Source of the DNA: Anaerovorax odorimutans DSM 5092
GTDB lineage: Bacteria; Bacillota; Clostridia; Peptostreptococcales; Anaerovoracaceae
NCBI RefSeq assembly: GCF_000426305.1
Contig: NZ_KE384518.1
Span: 1 to 64,000, forward strand
Direction of reading: 5' to 3'
DNA: 64,000 nt
In this document: piece after piece, positions 18,271 to 26,845 of the stretch
Numbering within the stretch: position 1 is the first letter of the stretch
Layout of the letters: each line of letters begins with the position of its first letter
The notes under the pieces: generated by a model
What the model was told of the DNA's origin: nothing
Database searches by the model: none
What the model saw: only the letters and a program-made list of their open reading frames with translations
Program-made: the position numbers and the translations under genes

Positions 18271-18305
18271 GAGCAAGGATTGCTCAAATGAAACATTCAA
18301 GGAGG
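18271..18305 (+). promoter_or_regulatory. CsrA-binding leader of flagellin mRNA
   Basis: GAGCAA (18271-18276) and TTGCTC (18280-18285) form a perfect 6-bp stem presenting GGA in a 3-nt loop, the preferred CsrA target. A second GGA pair lies in the Shine-Dalgarno CAAGGAGGAATG (18298-18309). The spacing of about 22-25 nt suits binding of one CsrA dimer to both. This is the two-site arrangement known for Bacillus hag, where CsrA blocks ribosome entry and FliW relieves it. Confidence 0.7.
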
Positions 18306-18313
18306 AATGAAAA

Positions 18314-19951
18314 ATGAGAATACAACATAATTTAGCTGCGGTTAACGCACACAGACAACTTACAAGCAACAATAGCATGGTATCTAAAAACTTAGAAAAG
18401 TTATCTTCCGGTTATAAAATCAACAGAGCCGGCGACGATGCCGCAGGTCTTGCAATTTCCGAAAAGATGAGAGCTCAGATTAAAGGTCTTGAAACTGCAC
18501 AAGCAAATGCTAATGATGGTATTTCCCTTGTACAGACTGCTGAAGGTGCATTAACAGAAGTACACTCAATGCTTAACCGTATGACAGAGCTTGCTACAAA
18601 ATCAGCAAACGGAACTCTTAAAGATGAAGTAGACCGTGAAGCAATCCAAAGCGAAGTAAAATCTCTAAGCGATGAAATTGACAGAATTGCTAAGAGCACA
18701 AACTTCAATGGAATTACATTACTAGACGGTAAATTGGGTAGCACTTCCGGTGGATCCATTGTTAGTTTTTCAGTAGAAAGCGATTTGTCTTCTAGTTTTA
18801 CTGATGCAACTGCTCAAATCAGTAAAACAAATGATTTTAAAAACCTTACTACTGCTCAGGAAGCAGGTGATACAGTATCTTATTCTCTAACATTTAAGGA
18901 TGCTGCAGGTACAGAACAAAATGTAAGTGTTAATTTTACTGTTAGCTCAGATCAAAAACAACTTATCTCTGATAGTGGTAAAAAATATGATATCACCGAT
19001 TCTGGTGCTCAATTAGGTGAGTTACAAGATGCTGTTTTAGCTGAACTTCAAGAAAATGGCGACATAGCTAATAATTTTGATGTAACGAAAACTGGTGATG
19101 CTCTTACTTTTACTTCAAAGGAAAAAGGAGCAGATGCACCAGTTGTTACTAATATTGCATTAAATCACACTATTAAAACATCTGGCGACGTTGAGCAAGA
19201 AGTAACAGGTGTGGCTATTACAGCAGGTAAAGATGCTTTTGATTCTATAGAATTTAAAGATATTGGAGCATTAAATGATATTACAAAGATAAATGAAGCT
19301 CCAATTTTTGAAGTTAAAGGGGAAAGATTCTTATTTGTAGGTGATGGCGTTACAGATGAAGATCTTAAAAAAATTGACAGCGATATAAATATTGTTAGAA
19401 CAGCAACAGATGATATTACTGTATCAAGTGCTAATGTTACAAATATGATAAGTGCGATTAAAAATGCTACAGGTGCAGAGGTAAGAGCAGATTCAACTGG
19501 TACTATTATTGAATTTGGCCGTCCTTCCAATGTAGCCGGTGCTTCTACTGAAGGTGGTTTACAGCTTCAGGTTGGTGACAGCGCAGAATCTTTCCAAAAG
19601 GTTAGTGTAAAAGTTGGTGATATGAGTACAGCAGGATTGAGGATTAAGGGTCTTGATGTATCTTCAGCTGATGCTGCCAATGCTGCAATAGATAAGATTA
19701 AAAATGCTATAAATATTGTTTCCAGCAACAGAGCCGGTCTTGGTGCTGTTCAGAACCGTTTGGAACATACCGTTAACAACTTAGGTGTAACATCTGAAAA
19801 CTTAACTGCTGCTGAAAGCAGAATCAGAGACGTTGATATGGCAAAGGAAATGATGAACTTTACGAAAAACAACATCTTAACTCAAGCAGCTCAAGGTATG
19901 CTTGCTCAAGCTAATCAGCTTCCACAGGGTGTATTACAATTATTAAGATAA
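18314..19951 (+). CDS. fliC: Flagellin (filament subunit)
   Basis: The 545-aa flagellin has canonical D0/D1 ends: MRIQHNLAAVNAHRQL, the LSSGYKINRAGDDAAGLAIS stretch (about residues 30-50) and a C-terminal coil closing QANQLPQGVLQLLR. The central about 270 residues are a variable, Thr/Asp/Lys-rich surface domain. It is exported through the FlhA/FlhB gate. Translation is probably governed by CsrA. The gene ends in a strong terminator, and fliB follows 82 bp downstream. Confidence 0.98.
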   Translation: MRIQHNLAAVNAHRQLTSNNSMVSKNLEKLSSGYKINRAGDDAAGLAISEKMRAQIKGLETAQANANDGISLVQTAEGALTEVHSMLNRMTELATKSANGTLKDEVDREAIQSEVKSLSDEIDRIAKSTNFNGITLLDGKLGSTSGGSIVSFSVESDLSSSFTDATAQISKTNDFKNLTTAQEAGDTVSYSLTFKDAAGTEQNVSVNFTVSSDQKQLISDSGKKYDITDSGAQLGELQDAVLAELQENGDIANNFDVTKTGDALTFTSKEKGADAPVVTNIALNHTIKTSGDVEQEVTGVAITAGKDAFDSIEFKDIGALNDITKINEAPIFEVKGERFLFVGDGVTDEDLKKIDSDINIVRTATDDITVSSANVTNMISAIKNATGAEVRADSTGTIIEFGRPSNVAGASTEGGLQLQVGDSAESFQKVSVKVGDMSTAGLRIKGLDVSSADAANAAIDKIKNAINIVSSNRAGLGAVQNRLEHTVNNLGVTSENLTAAESRIRDVDMAKEMMNFTKNNILTQAAQGMLAQANQLPQGVLQLLR

Positions 19952-19962
19952 TAAAATCTTAT

Positions 19963-20000
19963 ATAATAAAAAAAGTGGGTCATCCCACTTTTTTTATTAT
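19963..20000 (+). terminator. Intrinsic terminator after fliC
   Basis: A near-perfect stem with core AAAAGTGGG/CCCACTTTT, extended by A/T pairs (19963-19979 with 19984-20000) around a TCAT loop. The fliB start is only 34 bp further on, so fliB probably relies on read-through from fliC. The core resembles the terminator at 21371-21405. Confidence 0.85.
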
Positions 20001-20033
20001 AATTACATGACTTATTAAAAAGGAGTTTTCTAT

Positions 20034-21323
20034 ATGGATACTATAATGCTAAAGCCTTCATATTATGATAGTTTTTCTTGTCTGGGTGATAAATGTAAAT
20101 TTACTTGTTGCCAAGTATGGGATATATATCTAACAAAAAATGAATATACACATATTAAAAATTTGCGAAAACCTAAGGAATTGGAAGAACTAACATCTAA
20201 AACCTTTTATCGTATAAAAAAGGGAGAAACAAAAAAGAAATATGCTTTTGTAAAGTTTGATGAAAATAAGCTATGCCCTCTTTTAACAAAAGGTAAATTT
20301 TGTTCCCTGCAGCTCTCCTGTGGTCATAAGTCTCTACCCTACACCTGCCGAGCTTTTCCAAGATGTACCACTATTAATTCTATTAAAGACAATATGTCTG
20401 AACAACATCTGTCCTTAGGATGCGAGGCTGTATTAAAAATTATTATGAAACTTCAAGGCGGTATTACTTTTGAAAGTTATGATAAAAACTATTCTAATAT
20501 GGATTTAGACCATATAAATCACCTTATTACTTCATCTCATGCCGAAACTCGTCCTGTTTTCAATTACGCTTGGGATATAAAAACTTTAGGATGTGATATT
20601 TTACAAAATAGAAGATTCTCACTTGAGGATAGAATGTTGCTCATGGGTATGGCATTTCAATCCATAGATAAACTGGAAAAAAGTAAAAATGAAAATGAAA
20701 TTCCTGCTTTTCTAAATAAGTTTTCTACTATGATGGAGGATTCCTCTTTGCTAAAAAGTTTTGAAAATATTCAAGGAAATTCATACTTTAAATCAATGAA
20801 TGCCATTGCTTTTTTAGACTTTTTAAATATTAAACAAAATATGACTAAATTTATAAATGATATTTTTAATAACTTGGGAATTATTAAAAATAAGGAAAAC
20901 GTTACCGGTGAAAAACCAGAGGTGGATACTGACGAGTTTATAATAAAATTTGAAAAAGAATTATCCTTTGATGAATCCAAATATATGGAAGCTTCCAAAA
21001 GATTTGATGAATTTTTTAAAGGAAGAAAATATATATGGGAAAATATTATGGTCACTTATTTCTTTTATAACAATCAGCCCTTTTTCAATAAAGATAAAAG
21101 TATATGGCAAAATTTTATATTCTTCGCAAATATATATAATTTACTAAAATTCAGCATTATGGGTTATTTGACTGATGAAAGCACAGACGATGATTTTATT
21201 TATGCCACAACTCTTTGCTCACGTACTTTAACACACTCGCAGTTTTTATTTGATATAGTAGTTAATAAATTTGAAGAAAATGAGAGTGATACTTTAGCTC
21301 ATATGGCTATCTTAATAAAATAG
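20034..21323 (+). CDS. fliB: FliB-type flagellin lysine N-methylase
   Basis: The 429-aa protein carries the FliB/YkgJ-like cysteine clusters: CLGDKCKFTCC (residues about 12-22) and CPLLTKGKFC...CGHKSLPYTCRAFPR (about 83-115). In Salmonella FliB methylates surface lysines of flagellin; the chemistry is thought to need an iron-sulfur centre. It lies directly after flagellin, whose exposed domain contains several lysines as possible substrates. AAAAAGGAG precedes the ATG. Confidence 0.88.
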   Translation: MDTIMLKPSYYDSFSCLGDKCKFTCCQVWDIYLTKNEYTHIKNLRKPKELEELTSKTFYRIKKGETKKKYAFVKFDENKLCPLLTKGKFCSLQLSCGHKSLPYTCRAFPRCTTINSIKDNMSEQHLSLGCEAVLKIIMKLQGGITFESYDKNYSNMDLDHINHLITSSHAETRPVFNYAWDIKTLGCDILQNRRFSLEDRMLLMGMAFQSIDKLEKSKNENEIPAFLNKFSTMMEDSSLLKSFENIQGNSYFKSMNAIAFLDFLNIKQNMTKFINDIFNNLGIIKNKENVTGEKPEVDTDEFIIKFEKELSFDESKYMEASKRFDEFFKGRKYIWENIMVTYFFYNNQPFFNKDKSIWQNFIFFANIYNLLKFSIMGYLTDESTDDDFIYATTLCSRTLTHSQFLFDIVVNKFEENESDTLAHMAILIK

Positions 21324-21370
21324 ATAACAATAAAACAATAAATTTTTTTATAAATCAATATTTTCTACAC

Positions 21371-21405
21371 AATAATAAAAGTGGGCACACCCACTTTTAT
21401 TTATT
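21371..21405. terminator. Bidirectional terminator between fliB and flhB2
   Basis: AATAATAAAAGTGGG (21371-21385), loop CACA, and CCCACTTTTATTTATT form a strong hairpin with A and T tracts on both sides. It serves the two convergent operons; the stop codon of flhB2 lies inside the 3' arm. Confidence 0.85.
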
Positions 21406-21723
21406 GTCAGGCAGACCCACTTCTTTTATCTCCTCGATTTTTTTATCTTTATTTAAATCTTCTTCACTTGGTACATATTTTAAAAAATATAAATAAATAT
21501 CTACTACGGCTTGATAAAGGTTTTCCGGTATATTTGAGCCTAATTCCAGCTGTGACAACACTGTTGTCAATGAGTTGTCCTCATATACAGGAACATTATT
21601 TTCATTTGCCACTTCTACCATCTTTTCTGCCATATGTCCCAGACCTGAAGCCACTATAACAGGAGAAGTATCATTACTATCATATTTTAAAGCTACTGCC
21701 TTACTTGAACTAAATTGTGACAT
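21397..21723 (-). CDS. FlhB C-terminal-domain-like protein (FhlB/YlqH type)
   Basis: The 108-aa protein corresponds to the cytoplasmic C-terminal domain of FlhB (SSKAVALKYD, then PVIVASGLGHMAEKMVEVANENNVPVYED) but has no membrane part and no NPTH autocleavage motif. Such stand-alone copies occur beside flagellar genes in many Firmicutes and can partly replace the FlhB C-domain. It overlaps the preceding gene by 14 nt and is the last gene of the large flagellar operon. Confidence 0.9.
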   Translation of the reverse strand: MSQFSSSKAVALKYDSNDTSPVIVASGLGHMAEKMVEVANENNVPVYEDNSLTTVLSQLELGSNIPENLYQAVVDIYLYFLKYVPSEEDLNKDKKIEEIKEVGLPDNK

Positions 21724-23128
21724 TTACAACATTCCTCCCCTCATATATTTTAGGAAATACTTCTGATATGGTCTTTGGTTCTGTACACTTTTCCAAGAAA
21801 AAGGTTTTGAAAGAAAAGTCATTGCTTTCTACTATATTTGTAATTTCTTCTCTTATTTCCTTTTCAGCTGACTGCAGCTTTTCAGGGTAATATAGTTCCA
21901 TAAATAAGCTATTTCCCTTTGCTAATAATACCATTTCAAAATATCCCAGATTTTTAATATCAAACTTTATAAGCATCTTTATTGATTCTGTATCATTATC
22001 CCTGCCATTGTCTTGTTCATGGTTAGGATCAACCCACAGCTCTGAAAAGAATAATTTTCCGTTGATATCAGCAGGAATCATAAGGTGTACAAGAGGCATA
22101 TATACACTTTCGTTTATTAAAGCAGAGCTTAATATATTTTGGAAAATCTGTTTATTTTCATAACCTGCTTCACCACCCATACCCCTTGTAATAATACTGA
22201 TAAGCTTATCTGCTATTTCCGTTTTCCCTTCGTAATTATTCCCTTTGGAGGATAATAAAAACTGTTCTAGCTCCGCAATGGGCACGCCTTCCAGTTGACT
22301 TTTTATTTCACTGAAACCAACTAAAGTTTTGAATGACTTTAAAAATGTTTCCTTTGATCCCATTTCATATTTAGCCAAATTTAAAACAAGCATATTTATT
22401 ATATCTCTTGCAGGGCCAAAATCCTTGGTTTGTGAGATATATCTTGATAAATAAGGGATTATCTCTTCTTTTAAGACATTAAGATTTTCTTTAATTTCTC
22501 CGTTTTCATTTCCTACTACGAGTTTATCAATTAAAGCATTTAATGCAACTGATACTTGCCGCGGTATTCTTGTACTTATATTTTTTAAATTGGAAATCAT
22601 ATTGTTTAATATATGGTTTCCTCCTGTCAAGCTGTCATATTTTTTCAAAAAATCCGAGACAGCACCTTTCAAATCACTTGAGGTACTATTCTTTAATACA
22701 AATCTCAGCATATCAAAGAATACTCCATTAAATTTGTTTGCCGTACTCTGGGTATTTTTTACAAAATTTAGGAGTTCAGGTTCTGACATTTTAAGCATAT
22801 CCATATATGCTGCCATTTCATCTGCTATTCCCTCACCCATACCTGAATTGACAATACTGCCTAATCTTGAGAAAAAAATCTTGCTGTAGCTTTCTGTCAT
22901 TCCCGGTGTGCTTTTTATCATCTGCAAAAACTTATCAAAATTAGATTGCAGATTAGGTGAAAATTTACCCGGTTCTCTGTCACTATACACATTTTGAGAA
23001 TTGGGTTTCGTTACTCTTGAAGGGTCCGGTATATTTTGTATATTGGGTTCATTTTGTGAAAGGGGTCTTGCTTTCCCTAAAGTTTCCTGCCCCGGTAAGG
23101 GAGTCGTTACTTTTAATATATCTGACAT
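21710..23128 (-). CDS. Uncharacterised flagellar-operon protein, possible FliK-like C-terminus
   Basis: This 472-aa soluble protein has a Pro/Gln/Asn-rich N-terminus, a long helical middle (about residues 60-320), and a C-terminal mixed domain (about 350-470) whose pattern MLIKFDIKNLGYFEMVLLA resembles the hydrophobic strand repeats of the FliK C-terminal domain. It lies between flhB and the stand-alone FlhB-like gene, the place of ylqG in Bacillus. The link to hook-length or substrate-specificity switching is inference from position and that pattern. No transmembrane segment or enzyme motif is seen. Confidence 0.6.
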   Translation of the reverse strand: MSDILKVTTPLPGQETLGKARPLSQNEPNIQNIPDPSRVTKPNSQNVYSDREPGKFSPNLQSNFDKFLQMIKSTPGMTESYSKIFFSRLGSIVNSGMGEGIADEMAAYMDMLKMSEPELLNFVKNTQSTANKFNGVFFDMLRFVLKNSTSSDLKGAVSDFLKKYDSLTGGNHILNNMISNLKNISTRIPRQVSVALNALIDKLVVGNENGEIKENLNVLKEEIIPYLSRYISQTKDFGPARDIINMLVLNLAKYEMGSKETFLKSFKTLVGFSEIKSQLEGVPIAELEQFLLSSKGNNYEGKTEIADKLISIITRGMGGEAGYENKQIFQNILSSALINESVYMPLVHLMIPADINGKLFFSELWVDPNHEQDNGRDNDTESIKMLIKFDIKNLGYFEMVLLAKGNSLFMELYYPEKLQSAEKEIREEITNIVESNDFSFKTFFLEKCTEPKTISEVFPKIYEGRNVVNVTI

Positions 23129-23131
23129 AGC

Positions 23132-24196
23132 TTATCCTCTTTTATTTTTCATACCATAAATTACAGCAAGAATTTCTGCAACAGCTGCATAATATGCCGC
23201 AGGTATTTCCATATTTAGTTCTGACGAAGAGAAAATAGCCCTCGCTAACGGCTTATTTTCCACAACGTCCACTCCATTTGATTCTGCTACTTTTATTATT
23301 CTCAAAGCCATCTCATCTTGTCCCTTTGCCACAACTACAGGTGCCCTATCTTTTTCTATATCGTATCTTAACGCTACGGCAAAATGGGTTGGATTTTTAA
23401 TAACCACATCAGCTGTGGGAACTTCCTGCATCATTCTTGACATGGCAAATTTTCTTTGCTGCTCTTTTATTTTTCCCTTTATTTTAGGGTCTCCTTCAAG
23501 CTGTTTATATTCTTCTTTTACTTCATGCTTTGACATTTTTATCTGTTTTTCATAATCCCATCTTTGATAAAGGTAATCAAGACCTGCAACAAAAACAAAT
23601 ATAATGCTTATGCGGTAAACTAAATCAACAACTGATTCTAATAAATAGGCAGCAGATTGAGATATATCCATAAAGGGGCTTTGAGAAAAATTATAAATTC
23701 TGCTCTTAAAAAAATTATATATTATAACGCAAATAATAGCAATTTTTATTGAACCTTTTACCACTTCTACAAAACTCTTTAAAGACAATAATCTCTTAAA
23801 TCCTTCTATGGGATTCATACGATTGAACTTAGGTTTAAGGCTTTCCATTGAAAACAGGAATTTTGTCTGAAATCCTGTGGCAACAACTGCAACTAATATG
23901 CTTATAAGAGAAATAGGAAGTGCAATATAAACAAAAGCCCAAATGCAGTCTACTAATATTTGAAAGGAAAAAGCATCTGTTATGCTGTCTACACTAGAAG
24001 CATATCCCATATATTTTTCTACAAATATTGAAAGTCTGCTATACGAAAAGGGGAACATAATTTTTAGTAATGTATATAGAACTAAAATGGAAGCCACATT
24101 TACAATATCTTTACTGGAATAGGCATGTCCCTTTTTTCTCTCATCTTTTCGTTTTTTGGGCGTGGCCTTTTCGGTTTTTGATCCGCTATCTGCCAA
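23132..24196 (-). CDS. flhB: Flagellar export switch protein FlhB
   Basis: The 354-aa protein has a basic N-terminus (KTEKATPKKRKDERKKG), four hydrophobic segments (about residues 30-215) and a cytoplasmic domain with the autocleavage motif NPTH (268-271). FlhB cleavage switches export from hook to filament substrates. A TTG start at 24194-24196 is favoured because GGGGG lies 7 bases upstream. It follows fliR by 33 bp. Confidence 0.97.
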   Translation of the reverse strand: MADSGSKTEKATPKKRKDERKKGHAYSSKDIVNVASILVLYTLLKIMFPFSYSRLSIFVEKYMGYASSVDSITDAFSFQILVDCIWAFVYIALPISLISILVAVVATGFQTKFLFSMESLKPKFNRMNPIEGFKRLLSLKSFVEVVKGSIKIAIICVIIYNFFKSRIYNFSQSPFMDISQSAAYLLESVVDLVYRISIIFVFVAGLDYLYQRWDYEKQIKMSKHEVKEEYKQLEGDPKIKGKIKEQQRKFAMSRMMQEVPTADVVIKNPTHFAVALRYDIEKDRAPVVVAKGQDEMALRIIKVAESNGVDVVENKPLARAIFSSSELNMEIPAAYYAAVAEILAVIYGMKNKRG

Positions 24197-24229
24197 CTCT
24201 ATTCCCCCCTATTACATTTTATTATATTC

Positions 24230-25000
24230 TCACCCTTGTCCCATAATAATTACCATTTGTTCCATAGAATCAAAGAGTAATTCTATTAAATATTCCATAA
24301 AGGATACCATAGGCGAAAATAATATAACTAATAGTATAAGACCAATAAAAAGCTTTGCTTGAATATTTATTACAAATACATTTATCTGCGGTATAGCCTT
24401 CATGAGAATACCTACGGCTATTTCAAGCAGAAACTCTATTGCAACAATTGGCATGGCAAGCTTAACAGCAAGTACCGTACATTGACAAAATACATCTAAT
24501 ATAAGGGATGGCACTTTTGTATTAATTATAACTTTTCCATAAGGTATAAACTCACCCAAGTTTAAAAAAAGCTTAATAAGTGTCAAATGACCATTTCCCA
24601 CAAAGAATAGAAATGTAAATAATATATTATAATATGTACCCGTAAGTGACATGGATATATTACTTTGAGGATCATATATCTTTGACATTGCAATACCCAT
24701 CTGTAAATCAATCAATTCACCGCCAAATATTATTATATAAGCAAAAAGGCTTACTATAAAGCCTAATACATAACCTATAAAGAATTCTTTTAACAATAAT
24801 ATTATATATTCTACCGTAGTACTGAATTCTGTAATTGAAATATCTGAGTATGTATATATTACAAGAGAAAGTACCAATGTAAGTCCTATTTTAAACATAG
24901 CGGGAAAGTTTCTCCTGCCTAAAATAGGGTTGAATAAAATACACCCTGCCATCCTCATTAAAACTAATGTAAAAATTATCCAATCTTCTATTCCAAACAT
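24230..25000 (-). CDS. fliR: Flagellar export gate protein FliR
   Basis: The 256-aa, highly hydrophobic protein with about six membrane segments matches FliR, including the conserved LILLLKEFFIGYVLGFIVSL region (about 66-85) and GELIDLQMGIAMSKIYDP (about 93-110). FliR joins FliP and FliQ in the export gate. It starts 6 bp after fliQ. Confidence 0.95.
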   Translation of the reverse strand: MFGIEDWIIFTLVLMRMAGCILFNPILGRRNFPAMFKIGLTLVLSLVIYTYSDISITEFSTTVEYIILLLKEFFIGYVLGFIVSLFAYIIIFGGELIDLQMGIAMSKIYDPQSNISMSLTGTYYNILFTFLFFVGNGHLTLIKLFLNLGEFIPYGKVIINTKVPSLILDVFCQCTVLAVKLAMPIVAIEFLLEIAVGILMKAIPQINVFVINIQAKLFIGLILLVILFSPMVSFMEYLIELLFDSMEQMVIIMGQG

Positions 25001-25006
25001 ATCTTA

Positions 25007-25267
25007 TTATCCCAGCATCATTCTAAAAATATCTTTTGTAAAATCTGACATTGTTTGAAGCATCCATGATCCTGCCAATAAAAGAATCAGTGCTATCAAA
25101 AAAAGTTTAGGCACAAAAGTAATGGTTTGTTCATTTATTTGTGTCGCTGCCTGAATAATAGAAATAATCAAACCTATAATCATACTTAGAAGTAAAATAG
25201 GTGCAGCCAGTTTAGTTGCAACCAGAATTGATGATTGCATGACTGAAAGTACTTCCATTTCTGTCAT
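25007..25267 (-). CDS. fliQ: Flagellar export gate protein FliQ
   Basis: The 86-aa protein has two membrane helices and the FliQ pattern IISIIQAATQINEQTITFVPK (residues about 31-51). It packs around FliP/FliR in the gate. AAGGCGGTG precedes the ATG. Confidence 0.96.
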   Translation of the reverse strand: MTEMEVLSVMQSSILVATKLAAPILLLSMIIGLIISIIQAATQINEQTITFVPKLFLIALILLLAGSWMLQTMSDFTKDIFRMMLG

Positions 25268-25286
25268 TTTTATTCACCGCCTTAAC

Positions 25287-25946
25287 TCACATATTAAAAC
25301 TACTAACCAAAGTAGTGAAAAGTAACTCCCATCCATTTATAACTACAAACAATAGTATCTTAAATGGCAGAGAAATCATCACCGGAGGCAGCATTATCAT
25401 TCCCATAGACATGAGTGTACTTGAAACAATAATGTCTATTAATAAAAATGGAATAAACAATAAAAATCCCATTACAAAAGCTCTGCTAAGCTCACTTGTC
25501 ATAAAAGCAGGAATAATAATATGTATAGGTATTTCTTCTAAGTTCTTTGGTTTATCCATCTTTGCAAAGTCCAAATATACTTCTAAAGACTCTACCTTTG
25601 TCTGCTTAAGCATGAATTCTTTTATAGGTACACTTGCTTTTTCTAAAGCTTGCTGCTGGGTTATTTCTTCATTTTTATACGGCTGATAAGCATTTTCATT
25701 GATATCTGTTATAACCGGTGACATAATAAACAATGTTAAAAATAATGCTATACCTATTAACACCGTATTCGGCGGTGTCTGCTGCAAGCCAAGGGCATTT
25801 CTCAAAAGTGACAGTACAATGATAATCCTCGTAAATGAGGTCATCATAATCAATATAGACGGCAATAGGGTTATAACTGTAAGTAACGCCAATATTTCAA
25901 GCGTCTGTACCCCATTCCCGTTAATGGAAACAAGTGCATCATTCAT
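25287..25946 (-). CDS. fliP: Flagellar export gate protein FliP
   Basis: The 219-aa protein has the FliP signatures SFTRIIIVLSLLRNALGLQQTPPN (about residues 37-60) and the late segment SMGMIMLPPVMISLPFK. Unlike some homologues it starts close to the first membrane helix and has no long cleavable signal. FliP forms the pentameric core of the gate. An intercistronic hairpin separates it from fliO. Confidence 0.97.
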   Translation of the reverse strand: MNDALVSINGNGVQTLEILALLTVITLLPSILIMMTSFTRIIIVLSLLRNALGLQQTPPNTVLIGIALFLTLFIMSPVITDINENAYQPYKNEEITQQQALEKASVPIKEFMLKQTKVESLEVYLDFAKMDKPKNLEEIPIHIIIPAFMTSELSRAFVMGFLLFIPFLLIDIIVSSTLMSMGMIMLPPVMISLPFKILLFVVINGWELLFTTLVSSFNM

Positions 25947-26034
25947 AGCTTTATTCCTCTTATAATCAGTAACCTTAAAAGTTTTTCTATCTGTTAAATA
26001 AATTCATACAACTAAAGAAGTTGAGAACTTTTAA

Positions 26035-26067
26035 CCTGCTATAATTTGAAAAGAAAATTATAGCAGG
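26035..26067 (-). other. Intercistronic hairpin between fliO and fliP
   Basis: A perfect 13-bp stem (26035-26047 with 26055-26067) abuts the fliO stop codon. On the minus strand it has no T-tract, so it is not a typical terminator for the operon; on the plus strand CTATTTTTT follows. It may be an mRNA processing or stabilising element, or a block to antisense transcription. Confidence 0.6.
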
Positions 26068-26427
26068 CTATTTTTTGATTTTAGACATATATTTTTGCAA
26101 TATATTTTTAAATGCTGACTTAGCTTGAAATTGATTCATTGGATTTTGTCTGATTTCAACTAAATCATCTTCTTTCAGTTTTTTTATAAATTGTATGGAT
26201 TGGGAAGTGACACTAGCCAAAAAATAATCTTGACCTATTTGTACTATCACAAGTAATTTGTCCTGTCCCAAAGCCAATCTGTCTACAATTTTCATGTGTT
26301 TTGCCGAGTTAAATTTTGATGCACCCAAAGCAACATATTTACTAAATAAATAGCTTAAATAAATAACGACGATAATTGCCACAATAGCTAAGAGTAAAGG
26401 AGTTATATCTTTAAAAATAATAATCAC
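26068..26427 (-). CDS. fliO: Flagellar biosynthesis protein FliO
   Basis: The 119-aa protein has one N-terminal membrane helix (LLLAIVAIIVVIYLSYLFSKYV) and the FliO cytoplasmic motif MKIVDRLALGQDKLLVIVQIG (about residues 44-66). FliO assists FliP assembly. The only canonical in-frame start, GTG at 26425-26427, is embedded in the Shine-Dalgarno (AGAGGGTG), so the true start is doubtful. It lies between cheY and fliP. Confidence 0.88.
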   Translation of the reverse strand: MIIIFKDITPLLLAIVAIIVVIYLSYLFSKYVALGASKFNSAKHMKIVDRLALGQDKLLVIVQIGQDYFLASVTSQSIQFIKKLKEDDLVEIRQNPMNQFQAKSAFKNILQKYMSKIKK

Positions 26428-26455
26428 CCTCTATTAAATAATTAACTGCATAGCT

Positions 26456-26815
26456 TTATCCAAGGATAGAAGTTACAGTTTTTATAATTCTGTCAGGTTT
26501 AAAAGGTTTAACTATAAAATCTTTTGCCCCTGATTTTATAGCTTCAATAACCATAGCTTCCTGACCCATAGCTGAACACATAACTACTACTGAATTTGGA
26601 TTTATTGATTTAATGGTTTTCAGTGCTTCCAACCCATCCATATTAGGCATTGTAATATCCAGAATAACCAAATCAGGCTGCACCTCTTTATATTTTTCAA
26701 CAGCCTGAAGACCATCAGCTGCCTCATATAAATCTGTATAACCATTCTTTGACAATGTATCCTTTAACATCATTCTCATAAATGCCGCATCATCAACCAA
26801 CAAAATTTTTGCCAT
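26456..26815 (-). CDS. cheY: Chemotaxis response regulator CheY
   Basis: A 119-aa single receiver domain with D8/D9, phosphoacceptor D53 (LDITMPNMDG), the switch segment VVMCSAMG and the late Lys in IVKPFKP. Phospho-CheY binds FliM/FliY to change flagellar rotation. Its place between fliY and fliO is the Bacillus/Clostridium arrangement, while its kinase CheA is on the other strand at 8.8 kb. Confidence 0.96.
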   Translation of the reverse strand: MAKILLVDDAAFMRMMLKDTLSKNGYTDLYEAADGLQAVEKYKEVQPDLVILDITMPNMDGLEALKTIKSINPNSVVVMCSAMGQEAMVIEAIKSGAKDFIVKPFKPDRIIKTVTSILG

Positions 26816-26845
26816 TTTAATTACCTCTCTTTACTAAATTTTTCT

